64,000 nucleotides of DNA from Sciurus carolinensis (lineage: Eukaryota; Chordata; Mammalia; Rodentia; Sciuridae), in assembly GCF_902686445.1 (NCBI RefSeq), contig NC_062213.1:40746741-40810740 (forward strand), given 5' to 3'. Position 1 is the first letter of the stretch; every line of letters begins with the position of its first letter. This document shows, piece after piece, positions 8,188 to 19,259 of the stretch. Made by a program: the position numbers and the translations under genes. The notes beneath the pieces are model-generated. The model searched no databases, had not been told where the DNA came from, and saw only the letters and a program-made list of their open reading frames with translations.

Positions 8188-10512
8188 CACCTCTAATCTA
8201 TAACTTTTGTAAAAGCTTTACTTAAAAGGATCCATCCCATGTCACATAATTTTTTTCAAAAACAGTTTTGAAATAATAGAATTCTAAGAAGTAGAACATT
8301 ATCTTATTTTTTCCTCATCAATTTCCTCCCTTGCCTTCCAGAACAATTCAGCTCAAAAATCATTAGATGGCATCAAGGATGTCAGTGACCAAAGTTGGGC
8401 ATTCATCTGGGTAAGTTCAAGCAGATGGGCAGGAAAAGAGGTAGCCCAGAATGGGGTGTTAGAAGCTAAGCAGGGTGAGGAGGGCATGAGGGGGTGACCA
8501 GGGCCTGCCATGGGTATCAGATCCTAAGCAAGATGGTGCACATTCCTATGATAGCCCTGCATGTGGGGTCAAAGGCCACATGGGGTGAGGAAGGCATTTG
8601 ATGAGGGGGAAGCAGCAGCTGGGTGCTGGGTGCTGGGTGCTGGAGCCAAAGTAGGGTGAGGAGGGCAACCTGGCAGGGGCGCATCAGGGCCTATGAAGAT
8701 GAGGAGGGTATTTTTGTAAGCAGGGGTTGGTGCTGATGGACTATTACTTACAGGGCTATTTAATAGGTAAAGATATTGAGAGCAATGGGAGTGAAGTTTC
8801 TCATCATCAGAGAAGGAATTTACAAATATGCAAAGGGAGAAGACTGACAAAATTCTCTGTTGGTTTTGGATTGGAGATATTACTGTGAGTTTATAGTTTT
8901 CATTGTACATAGATGAATAGATGTAGAAATATAGATGTGTGTATATGCACATATGCATGTGTGTACATATGTAAACTACCTGGCTCTGTCACCTGAGGGG
9001 CCCTGGGTGTAGTATGCACCAATAACAATGAGCATATCTTCATTGAGATATTGATTTCTGAATATCACTTTTCACAAAAGGGATCCAGTACCTCTTGGAG
9101 AAGTGGTTGATTGCAGGGTTGAGGCAAAGAAAGTATAGGAAAACCTGACATGTTTTCTTATGCCAAAGGATGCAGAAACCAGCTTCATAGTAATGGATTA
9201 AAATCCACTGAATAAAATAGAACCATAAATCAATATGATATAAATTAATATAAGTGAATAAAGTAAAAAGATTGATGAGAAACAGGATCTCTACATAGAC
9301 TCAGAGTGCTTCTTATAAAATTTATATTAATCACAGAAAGGAGAAGTGTAGCTTTACAGTGGAGAAGTCTGGAAGATACCACCTTAATCAGGTGATGAAA
9401 AGCTAATATTGCTAATAACAGATCCTCATATAATGAGAAGAACGTGACATCACTTCTGTGATATCCTAACAAAGATAAGACATAATCAGGATCAAATCAT
9501 GGGGAAACATCAAACACACAAACATAATTGGTCTTTCTCTCTCATATACACACTGAGAAATTTATTTTTGTCATTGACTTCTTTTGAGTGTTATACTTTC
9601 CAGCTCCAGGATATAATCTTATAAAAAGTTCAAAAAGATAAAGCTTCACATATCCATTATACCTTTTTGTGAAGATTACTTATAGAATGCAATTTTAAAA
9701 AATCTACTGAGCCTGAAACTCATTCATGAAAGAAATTTTTAGACATTAATTTTTTCCAAAGTGAGACAGATGACAAAAGTATTGACTTCACTTGTAAGCA
9801 ATTGGAAGGAATTGTAATAGGAGGAAGTCAATATTCACTGAATATAAATGTAAATGTTTAAGATACATATTAGTATGCTATGCAATATAATCAAGTGGCC
9901 ATCAAACACAAGTCATTTATTCTTATTCGGCACTGTCTGAACTAAATGGCTGGGATCTGTTATGGAGAATAATATACCTTTTCCTTTTTTAAGTTTTGTG
10001 AGACTCTAACTCTCAGATCTCTTTCACTAATAAGACACCAAGACTCTGAATCTGTGGCCAGAAATATCTTCTTTGGTGTGTAAAATTCCTTTGTGGACCA
10101 TTTCCATCTGGAGGCACTTTTTTCTCCCCTTTAGATTTCTGAGATATCTGATCTCCTGATTTCCTTCCTTCATTGATTGCTAGATCTTCATCTCTTTTGC
10201 GAATGCCTCCTCCTCCAGTTGACCGTTAAAGGTAAGAATGCTCTAGAGCTCAGTCCTCCTTCTCCATCTACACCCTCCTGTTAGGTGGGGTCCTCCAGCC
10301 CATGACTTTACTTGCTTTCTGTATGCTCATAGAATTCAAATTTGGATTGCCAGCCTAGATTTCTCCTCTGGTATCTCAACATGTATATCCACATTTTGAA
10401 TTAACCTTTCCACTTGTATGTCTAACAGGCATAGCAAACTCAGTGCAATAAACATAGAGTTATGGATTTCCCCACCCCCCACTCATTTGCTCCATCCACA
10501 AGATAGTCCTCA
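8188..10512. other. Mostly unique sequence
   Basis: No gene is supported. The part 8430-8715 is G-rich with a recurring 'agggtgaggagggca'-like phrase and a perfect run of tgggtgc units near 8620-8645. The rest is AT-rich with no recognised repeat. Confidence 0.5.
8430..8715. repeat. Degenerate G-rich direct repeats
   Basis: The phrase gggtgaggagggca or close variants recurs near 8472, 8583 and 8653, and a 7-bp tgggtgc unit is tandem three to four times near 8620-8645. Spacing is irregular, so this is a decayed low-complexity array rather than a clean satellite. Confidence 0.5.
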
Positions 10513-10705
10513 TTTGTTTGTGGTACTGGGGATTAAATCCAGTGTGCTCTACTGTGGTACTATATGCCCAGTTCTTTTAAAATTAAATTAAATTTTAAAA
10601 ACTTGAGAGTCTCACTAAGTTGCCCTGGTTGCTCTCGAATTGTTGATCCTCCTGCCTCCTGAGTAACTGGGATTACAGATAAATACCACTGTACCTGATT
10701 AAACC
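10513..10705 (-). mobile_element. Composite ID / B1-like SINE, diverged
   Basis: Antisense order: an ID-like part ('ggtactggggattaaatcca') and then a 7SL/B1-like part ('gatcctcctgcctcctgagt'). This is the layout of rodent B1-dID dimers. Old and diverged. Confidence 0.7.
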
Positions 10706-10849
10706 TTCCTCATATGAGTTGGAAATATCAATATCTATTGTTTTTAGTTTGGTTTCTCTGGTTAAAAACCCTGGGAGTCTTCCTTGATTCCTCTTTTCCC
10801 TTATAATTTAGTCAGTTTCTCAGTATGTATTCTCATCTTTGCCTCTACA

Positions 10850-11144
10850 ATATAGCCTAAAGTTGATGACTTTTCACTCTTGCCACTGTACAACCCTGCT
10901 CAGTGTACCTAGACTATTAGAAATCTCCTAACTGGTCTTCTGGTCTCTACTCTTTCTCTAAATCACAGCCGGAATAATCTGTTTGAAGAAAAAAATAAAA
11001 TATATCACTCATCTACTTAAAACACTTCCATGACTTCCTGGAACAATTGGAATAAAACCCATATTATCATGACCTACAAGGGCTGGCATAAATCAACAAA
11101 CTTTTGGACCTCATCTTTCCCTTACTCCTCTTGTTCACTTGTCT
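10850..11144 (+). mobile_element. L2 LINE fragment (left part, interrupted)
   Basis: Contains the L2-type phrases 'cttaaaacacttccatgact' and 'gacctacaagggctggcata'. It is interrupted by an LTR-like element at 11145-11575 and resumes after it. Confidence 0.6.
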
Positions 11145-11575
11145 TATATTAGTTTTCTGTTGCTGTTGTTAAAAATTATATACTAATGACTTAAATAATA
11201 TCCTTGTAGTTCTGGAGGTCAGAAGTTCTGAAAATCAAGCTGTCAGTAGCGTTGTGCATTTTCTACACAAGCTCTAGGTGGAGAGTCCATTTATTTGCCT
11301 TTTCTAGATTTCAAAGGTTCTATGTAGTCCTTGGCTTGTGATTCCATCTTCCATCTTCCAAGCCAACAGTGTAGCATCTTTTGTTTTCTAACTCTCCTGC
11401 ATCCCTCCCATAAGAGCCCTTGTGATTACATTAATTCTAGACAGATAATTCAGGATGGTGTCTTCATCTCAAAATCCTTAATCACATCTGCAAAGCCCCT
11501 TTAATCATTGAGATAACATTTTCACAGGTTCCAAAGATTAGGATGTGTCTTTGGGAGGGCATTATTCAACCTACT
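11145..11575 (-). mobile_element. MaLR-like LTR relic inside L2
   Basis: Recognised by 'ttagttttctgttgctgttg' at the left, 'agttctggaggtcagaagtt' and the right-hand part ending 'ttgggagggcattattcaac'. This is the antisense look of old mammalian LTR relics of the MLT/MST type. The family is uncertain. Confidence 0.5.
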
Positions 11576-11790
11576 CTGCTGCTCTAACACCACTGACCTT
11601 TCTGTTTTCCATCCCACCCAAATTATTCCCATATGAGAGCCTTTGCTCATTCTGCTTAGGATGTTTTCCCCAAACAGTGTATGACTGACTCTTGCTCAAA
11701 GGACATTCCTCTGGAGAGGCCTTCCTGAGCATTTCATAAAAGAAGTTTCTCCTATTACCAACCACCCTTCCTTTTTCAGCCCTCCCTTCC
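11576..11790 (+). mobile_element. L2 LINE fragment (right part)
   Basis: Contains 'gcctttgctcattctgctta' and 'ggagaggccttcctgagcat', the continuation of the L2 3' region begun at 10850. Confidence 0.6.
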
Positions 11791-11795
11791 TTTCT

Positions 11796-12040
11796 TTTAA
11801 AAATGTTTTTGTTAGTGCATTCTAGTTATACATGATATTGGGGTTCATTTTGACATATTCATACATGCATAGGATGTAGTTTGCTCCATTTCAATCCCCA
11901 GTTCTTCCTCTTTCCCTTCCCTCCTCATTCCCCTTATTCTCCCTCTGTGCTACTGATCTTCTTCTATTTATTTATTATTTTTGTAATTGGCACCCCCCTT
12001 TCTTATACCACTTTATTTATTCCTGATAATATATGATTCA
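11796..12040 (-). mobile_element. Old L1 3' end, antisense
   Basis: T-rich start, then 'ttctagttatacatgatatt' and a C/T-rich stretch typical of L1 3'UTRs in this genome. No telomere-like array is present in the C/T-rich part. Confidence 0.65.
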
Positions 12041-14393
12041 CTGCTAGAGGGGAACATTTTCTCTTCATTCCTCTGATTTCCAGAAGGATGGCATTTTTGT
12101 CAACACTTCTGGCCTTTTGTTGCACCCCTTTCTCTTCCCTACAAATAGGTCATCTGAGGAGTGAGTATGAGGAGGAACTGAGTATAAGTAGAGGAGCTGT
12201 TCTGCAGCCTTCCCCTTTGGGATCTGCTTGTCTGCAGAGAACTCTTGTTCCCAGTTGTATTCAGCCATATATAATCATACAGTTATAGAATGTGTAGATT
12301 GTGTAGATTTCTCTTTCTAGAACTTTGCCTTTGACTCTAGGAGACAGAGACATCAGAGAAGAGGAGAGAGGTCATTTTTGAATTTTGATTTTAGGATCAA
12401 CCTAAATGTTTAAAAATATTGTTGAAAAAACCACTAGCAAGGAAGAGGTGGTTTTCCATGATGTAGGAGGGAAGGAGGGAGATAGGTAAGGTGTGAGGAT
12501 GACACAGAAGGTTGAGGGAGTCCTTCTCTAAAACAGGTTAAGGCATTGCTAAGAGGAATGAGGAAGGGTTGGAGCTCCAAGAAAACAGTATAGGTCAGGA
12601 AACAATTTTAGGAGGAATAGGACATGGACCTGTGTGCAGACTATTGACTCCTGTGGTTCGTACAATGCTTTGCCCATAGGAGGTGCTCAATAAAGTGAAT
12701 TGAAGGAGTAGAGATATGTGCAGGGATTCTTGAGTAGCACAAAAGTGTAAGTTAATATCGAATACCTTTCTGTAGAGGACGGTTTCTGACCTGTTGAGCT
12801 AGATGGTGCTAAGGACAAAGAGCATAATCATACTTGATGATTATTTGTAGCCATTAAGTGGGTGAGCTTACTCATTTTTAGTCCAGCTTCTGAGAGGTGG
12901 TGGGACAATCTGTCCTAGAAGATAGGCAGGTTCAGAGCAGCAGTCAGCTGAAATGGGGGAAGGAACAGTATAGCTCCACAGCTCTTCTGTGACTGCTATG
13001 AATACTAGGAGTTTGAAACCTGGTCACACCTGGATTCTAATCATATTATAAAGCAAACCAGAATTATTTAAGTCATGATGTAATCTGAGAATAATTTCAA
13101 TAATATGACCTCATTCCAAATGGGGTCAGTTTAAATTTTTGCTATATTTATGGAATTGAGGTTCAGACTTCCAAAGGAATGAGATAAAGGAATGGAGGTC
13201 AACAGAAAGGGTGAGAAAAATAGCTCAAAATGAGCTATGGGGCATTGCATTTAAACAAAAATGTGTTTGTGGCTAGCCAGAAAATGATCATAATGGTTGT
13301 AAAAAGAAAATTGTCATAAGAGAAAGACTTAAGTAACTTTTCATTACTTGGCAATGTTTTTAATTTGGCTTCATCTGACATTAATGGGGGGAGAGAGAAA
13401 GCCAGCCTATAATTCTGAAACTAAATTAAAACAGTTCTTGAAGCATCTAAAGATTTTGATCTTGGAGTATAATTGCTTTTTGTTTCAGCTCACCCAAGTC
13501 AGTGGGCGAAGTGAAAAATCACTGCCTTCTGCAAGTCCCCCAAGTAGCGGGTCTCAGTTTCCATACTTTTTGATTTAGGATAAAAAGCTCTTCTAACCTC
13601 GGCATCTAAACTGAATGGCACCATACAGTTTAAATGTACCCAACCCATACCCCTTGCATTTGGTAGGTGTCCAGGGATACCTAGTTCATGGTCCTGACAT
13701 ACAGGGAAGGATGCAGCATGAGAGGACATCCCAACAGAGCTATTTATAGGATGCTAGTGCTTGTCATTTTCTTTAACCATCACCTAATTGATCTGGATGT
13801 TTTTGGACTCTGCCATTTACTTCAACATTAAATTACAGGCTTTTAAAACCAGACCGTTGTGCCTGGCGATTGAGTGGTTTCCTATTACACCTGCCACTGC
13901 TTGGGAAAGTCATCTGAGGAAATGTAATGAGATCACTGGGGCAACCCCTTTTCAAGGCTAATTATTTCAGCACACTCTGTATTGCATTGTTATTTTTAAC
14001 TTACTAACATTAGCTTTCTTCTTTCTAAGGCGACTTGTGTCCGCTTAATTTCCCTGACTGTCAGAAAGGCAAATTGTAATTTAATTTTTTTCTTATTTAC
14101 TGGGAAACTATAACCCTCATGTCCAGCCCCATTTTCTCTTTTCTAGTGTTTGATTTTCTTAGAGTAGGAATTAAGTGTGATCAGAACAAGATGATATTAT
14201 AGAAGCAGGCTGAATACATTTTCAAGAGGCTCAACCTTTGGAGGCACAAACTATTGGGAGGGGTGGCTTCTATTCCAGTGGGACAGCAATGGCCTCATAA
14301 GTCATCTTTCTGCTCTGCCTTGGCCCCTCTCTAATCAATTCACAGTCCAGCAGCTAGGTTGATTCTGTTAAGACATCAGTGGTTCTTGTTAGT
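12041..14393. other. Mostly unique sequence
   Basis: No gene is supported. A short MIR/L2-like tail ('gcccataggaggtgctcaat') lies near 12670-12710. Short open frames here show no recognisable protein. Confidence 0.5.
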
Positions 14394-14774
14394 TGCTATA
14401 ATTTGAATATGTCCCTCCAAAAGTCCATTTATTAGAAACGTAGTCAACAAATCCATGTTAATGGTATTTGGAAATGGGATCTTAGGAAGGTAATTAGGAT
14501 TAGATGAGGTCATGAAACTGGGACCCCCATGACTGTATGAGTGTCTTTATGAGAAAAGGAAGAAAGATTTGAGCTAACACACTTGCTCATCTTATGTGAT
14601 GCTGTTCACTATGTTATGGTGCAGCAGGAAGTCCCTCACCAGATGCTGAGCAGATGATAGTATCATGCATTTGAACTCTCTAACCTCTATGACTGTAAGA
14701 AATCTATTTTCTTTATAAGTTTAAATGTCTGATCTCAGGTATTTTGTTATAACGGCACAAAATGGCCTAAGACA
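14394..14774 (+). mobile_element. MaLR (MLT1-type) solo LTR
   Basis: Starts TGCTATAATTTGAATATGTC, ends 'aatggcctaagaca', and has the 'attttgttataacggcacaa' motif typical of MLT1/MST LTRs. TG...CA ends are present, with a possible 5-bp duplication carrying one mismatch (ttagt/gtagt). Confidence 0.8.
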
Positions 14775-14814
14775 GTAGTTCTTTGCAGAAGACCGTGGCT
14801 TCCATCTCAGTATG

Positions 14815-15062
14815 ATAGCCTGTAAGGCCCTATCTTATCTGTCCTGCTCTATCTCCTTGACATTTTCTCCTACTGCTTTCTCCTCTCTCATTCCATATCC
14901 ACCACAGACTTACTTCCTACGCCTTGTGCTCCTTGAACACAGCGGGCATATTCCTGCCCCAGCACACTGCCTTTGCTAGTTCCTCTTCCTATAATATTCT
15001 TCCCCCAGATGTCCACATGATTTTTCCCTTGTGTCTTTTAAGCTTTACTCAGTGAGGCCCTT
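14815..15062 (+). mobile_element. L2 LINE fragment
   Basis: Contains the L2-type 'cagcacactgcctttgctag' and the phrase ending 'ctttactcagtgaggccctt'. It is cut by the L1 insertion at 15063. Confidence 0.55.
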
Positions 15063-15850
15063 CTTTTTTTTTTTTTTCTCTTTTTCTTTCTTTTTTTTTA
15101 AAAAACTTATTCTTATTAGTTATACATGATAGTAGAATGCATTTTGACACATCATACATAAATGGAATATAACTTCTCATTCTTCTGGTTGTACATGGTG
15201 TAGAATTACACTGGTTGTATAATCATATACACACATAGGGTAATAATGTCAGATTCATTCTACTATCATTACCACCCCCACACCCCCTCCCCTGTCTTCA
15301 CTCCCCTCTGTCTAATCCCAAGTACCTCTATTCTTCCCTAGCCCCACCCCTCCTTATTGTGAATTAGCTTCCACCTATCAGAGAAGACATTCAGCCTTTG
15401 GTTCTTTGGGATTGACTTATTTCACTTCGCTAAATATTCTCCACCTCCATCCATTTATCAGCAAATGCCATCATTTCATTCTTTTTTAAGACTGAGTAAT
15501 ATTCCAAATTGTGTATATATGCCAAAATTTCTTTATCCATTCATCTGTTGAAAGACACCTAGATTGGTTCCATAGTTTAGCTATTGTGAATTGAACTGCT
15601 ATAAACAATGACGTGGCTATGTCACTGTAGTATGCTGATTTTAAGTCTTTTGGGTATAAATGAAGGAGTGGGATAGCTGGATCAAATGGTGGTTCCATTC
15701 TAAGTTCTATTTTTAGTTTTGCTGTTTTCCATAGTAACTTACTAATTTACATTCCCACCAACATTATAAAGGTTTCTTTTTCTCTGTGTCTTCCTTAATA
15801 TCCTCTGGAGTCTCCCTTATCCATTGGTATTCTAATAAATGTTCAACATT
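15063..15850 (-). mobile_element. 5'-truncated older L1, antisense
   Basis: T-rich tail, then 'agttatacatgatagtagaa', a C-rich 3'UTR and the ORF2 C-terminal region (decayed frame 15698-15486). The C-rich part has no telomere-like array. The phrase ggcccttctt occurs at the left edge (15056-15065) and again at about 16176-16185, so the inserted unit may extend beyond recognisable L1. Confidence 0.8.
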
Positions 15851-16234
15851 TGGCTCTCCATAAAACAAAAGCACCCTGATTTGTAGCATTGACGAATTTC
15901 CATGTTGTAAATACTCCTGTTTTATCTGATTTAAGGTTTCCAGTGTGATATCACTGAATGTGAAGTTGGGAGAAGATGCTCAGTAACATTCCAAATGTTA
16001 TTTCCATCATATAGATAAAAAAGATATAAGTCATCTAAAGAGTAAAAACAAGAGCAAAGTCATCAAATAAGTAGGAAGTAATGAGATTTGAGTATTTACT
16101 ACTTTTGTTTTAGTTATAAGTTTTTATAACTTAATTTTATCAACCAGAAAGCAGACTTTCTGAAATTTTAACAAGTGGCCCTTCTTAGCCAGCTCCAGCA
16201 CAATACTGCTTTATCATCAAACAATATCATTGCA
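15851..16234. other. Unrecognised sequence between two L1s
   Basis: AT-rich, no coding signal and no repeat recognised. It is bounded on the right by a second copy of ggcccttctt. Confidence 0.4.
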
Positions 16235-17375
16235 GAGGAAGATGGTGAGTAGAGAAGGTTGCTTTCCAAGCTGCTCCATGGTGTGAGACCAAGAAAGCAG
16301 ATAAACAGGTTCTCAGTAAGGTTGGTGAAAGGGATTTTACTGGGATTTAATGCTGGTTTCTCAGAACAGCCTGTGGACTCAGAAGTTTAGATATAATAAA
16401 ATAAAAGAAGAAAATCCACCACCAGTGCTGGTGGCTGCCAGAGCTGATCCACCTTGGGCAAAGTGGTGAGGAGAACTAAGAGAACCTGCATTTTCAGGTG
16501 GCACTGTGGTGTGTCTTGGTGTGGAAAAATCAGAGATCAAGGATACTGCTACACTGATCCAGAGGATAAGCTGCACTACTCTATATCCTTGTGTGGGAAA
16601 GTTGCCACATGTCTCCTGGTTGTCCATGGAGAGCTGAGGCAGGAGCCATATTCCCACTGTGCTTCAGTGGCCGGTGACTGTGGGAGAAAGTCTAGGAGTA
16701 CAGACCTGTGTAATCCCAACTGGGTCTGAAAACTAGACCTGGAAGACACCTGCCACACTCAGAGTGTGCCTAGGAGACCAGGAGAAAGCCACACACAGAG
16801 AGTGTTTAACCCAAGGGAATATGGGACATTAAGACCCAAGAGATCCTGGGTGCCTTTGTCTCCTTTGAGTCTGGTGGCTTGCAGGACCAGCTAGAGTAGG
16901 ACAGGAATTCAATTCAGTGGGTAGGGGTAGGTACTGAACCTGGGAGACTGGGAAGGACAGCATTCATGGATGGTAGAGGGGGCAAAGGATTAGCTGCATT
17001 GGTGGATCTTAGGGGAGATTCCTGGGGTGCAGTCTCCCAGCACAGATCAGCAGCTGCTGGGCCCTAGAGGTGCAAGATTTAAAAATCTTCAGACCAACCA
17101 CTATTCAACAAAGAACCTGGGTCCTAACTAGACCTAAAACCTGCCTTCAGGATCTCTGCCTACAAGGAACTCCTCTCACAGAACTCTACAGCAACCCCAG
17201 CCAGAGGGTGGAGCAAACACTCTCCAACCAGCTCCACTTCATACTGCCAAGAAGGAAACTAAGGATTAATTTGAACTCCAATTGACAACTTGATGAACAA
17301 CACAAAGAGGAAGGACTTGGCAGCCTGTGACTAACTACACTTGTACATAGTGTATCCCTCAAGGAAAAAAAATGG

Positions 17376-17509
17376 AAAGAAAGACAGTGAACAAGGGGCT
17401 GGGGAGATAGCTCAGTCGGTAGAGTGCTTGCCTTGTAAGCACAAGGCTCTGGGTTCGATCCCCAGCACCCAAAAAAAAAAAAAAAAAAAAAAAAGAAAGA
17501 CAGTGAACA
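17376..17509 (+). mobile_element. ID SINE with target-site duplications
   Basis: The tRNA-derived body starts ggggctggggagatagctca at 17395 and shows an A-box-like region and the B-box-like GGGTTCGATCCC. It ends in a poly(A) of about 24. The flanking direct repeat aaagaaagacagtgaaca is exact (17376-17393 and 17492-17509), so the insertion is recent relative to the L1 that hosts it. Confidence 0.95.
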
Positions 17510-18149
17510 TACATTCTCATTGACAATTTTTGACCACTTCAGTTGAAACAATTCCTAAGTTTTTTCATCAAGAACCTTTTTAAAAATTTTTAATTTTTCT
17601 TTTTTTTGATTGTGTGCTGAATGGTTCATGGACATTTATACATATACTTATTTGTCTTACTTTTCTCATTTCTAGTATTTTTTGAAGGTAGTTATTTTTC
17701 ACAACTGTATTTTCAGGGCTAGGGTTTTTGACTAGTATATTATTGCTTTTCACTTGTCTATTTTTCTTGATTCTCTTTCTCTTCTTTTGCTAATAACCAA
17801 ATTCTATTGTTTTCTCTTTTATTATTTTCTTTTACTTTCTCTTTTCCTTTCTCATAATCATCAGATCTTAGATCTCTTCTTCATTTTCTCTGTTCCCCTT
17901 TTGAAATAGCAAGCCCTTTTGCAAACTTACTGTTTTTATTGTTGGCAATTGCTTATCATGCCATTTCTCTTTATTATGCTAATTGACATTGTAGATGTCA
18001 TCATAGGAGCTAAGTATTTAGTCTAATGCTGTATATTGTTTGCATTGGTTGTTTTTGTCTCTCCATAAACCATGAGATACTAGAAACCTTCAGGGTCACT
18101 ATAAGTTCATAGGGTAGATTTATACTGATAAATGGGTAGACACATAAAC

Positions 18150-19165
18150 ATGAAAAAGCAAGGGAACACACCATCCCAGACTAATGAAAGCACCTCAATA
18201 ACAGAATCCATTGACACCACAGTGGAGGAAACATCAGAGAAGTAATTTAGAAGGTTAAACTGATTTGTGAGGTAAAAGATGATGTGAGGAGTGAAATCAG
18301 AGAGAGAATACAGCAAGTGAAATATCACTTCAATAAAGAGAGATTCTGAAAAAGAATGAAATGGAAATCCTTGAAATGAATCAATAAACCAAATAAAATG
18401 GAAAGCATCACCAATAGAGTAGACCACTTGGAAGATAGAGTTTCGGGCAACAAAGAAAAAGATATAATCTTAAAACATTTTTATTCTAGTTGGTTATACA
18501 TGACAGTAGGATGCATTTTAACATATTATACACAAATGGAGTATTACTTCTCATTCCTCTGGCTGTACATTATTATATTGAAAGTTGACCATGGAGAAAA
18601 AATGTTAAGATACGGAATTTTCAGGAAATATGGGATAACATGAAAATACCACATTTAAGATTCATTGGGATAGATGAAGGCTCTGAAATACAAACTAAAA
18701 ATATGCACAATCTTTTCATGACATAATATCAGAAAATTTACCAAACCTTATGATTGAAATGAAAAGTCAATATGGGAAGCATAGAGCACTCCAAATATAT
18801 AAAACTACAACAGACCCACACCATTATTATGAAAATGCCTAAGATACAGTATAAGGGTAGAATTTTAAAGACTGCTAGAGAAAAATGACAGGTCACATTT
18901 AGAGGCAAACCAAACTGGGTTTCAACTGATTTCTCAGTGTAGATCCTAAAAACTAGGAGGTTTTGGAATAATATATACCAAACTCTGAAAGAAGAGAATT
19001 CCAACCAAGGATACTATACCCTGCAAAATTAAGCTTCAGAATTAATGATGAAATACAAACCTTTCACAAAAACCAAAAGTTAAAAGAATTCGCAACTAGA
19101 AAGCCTGCACTACAAAACATAATATAGTATTTCATGAAGAAGAAATGAAAAATAAAAGTGAAAAC
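18150..19165 (+). pseudogene. Decayed L1 ORF1 (older L1)
   Basis: Corresponds to ORF1 from 'atgaaaaagcaagggaacac' through the coiled-coil and RRM-like regions to 'attcgcaactagaaagcctg'. Several stops and frameshifts, plus an inserted L1 3' piece at about 18466-18585, make it non-coding. Confidence 0.85.
18466..18585 (-). mobile_element. Short L1 3'-end insertion within ORF1 relic
   Basis: Reads 'ttatacatgacagtaggatg' and 'cttctcattcctctggctgt', the antisense 3' end of an older L1 like that at 15110-15225. It interrupts the ORF1 relic. Confidence 0.65.
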
Positions 19166-19259
19166 CAGTACAGGGAGGAACTACACTAGAGGAATAGTCA
19201 ATCAAAGGAGAAATGAATGCAAATTAAAAATAGAAATAAAATGACAGGGAATGAAAATC

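Noticed and set aside
16379..16758. Overlapping frames of 60-92 codons on both strands
   Set aside because: They fall in the 5'UTR of the older L1; no protein-like pattern.
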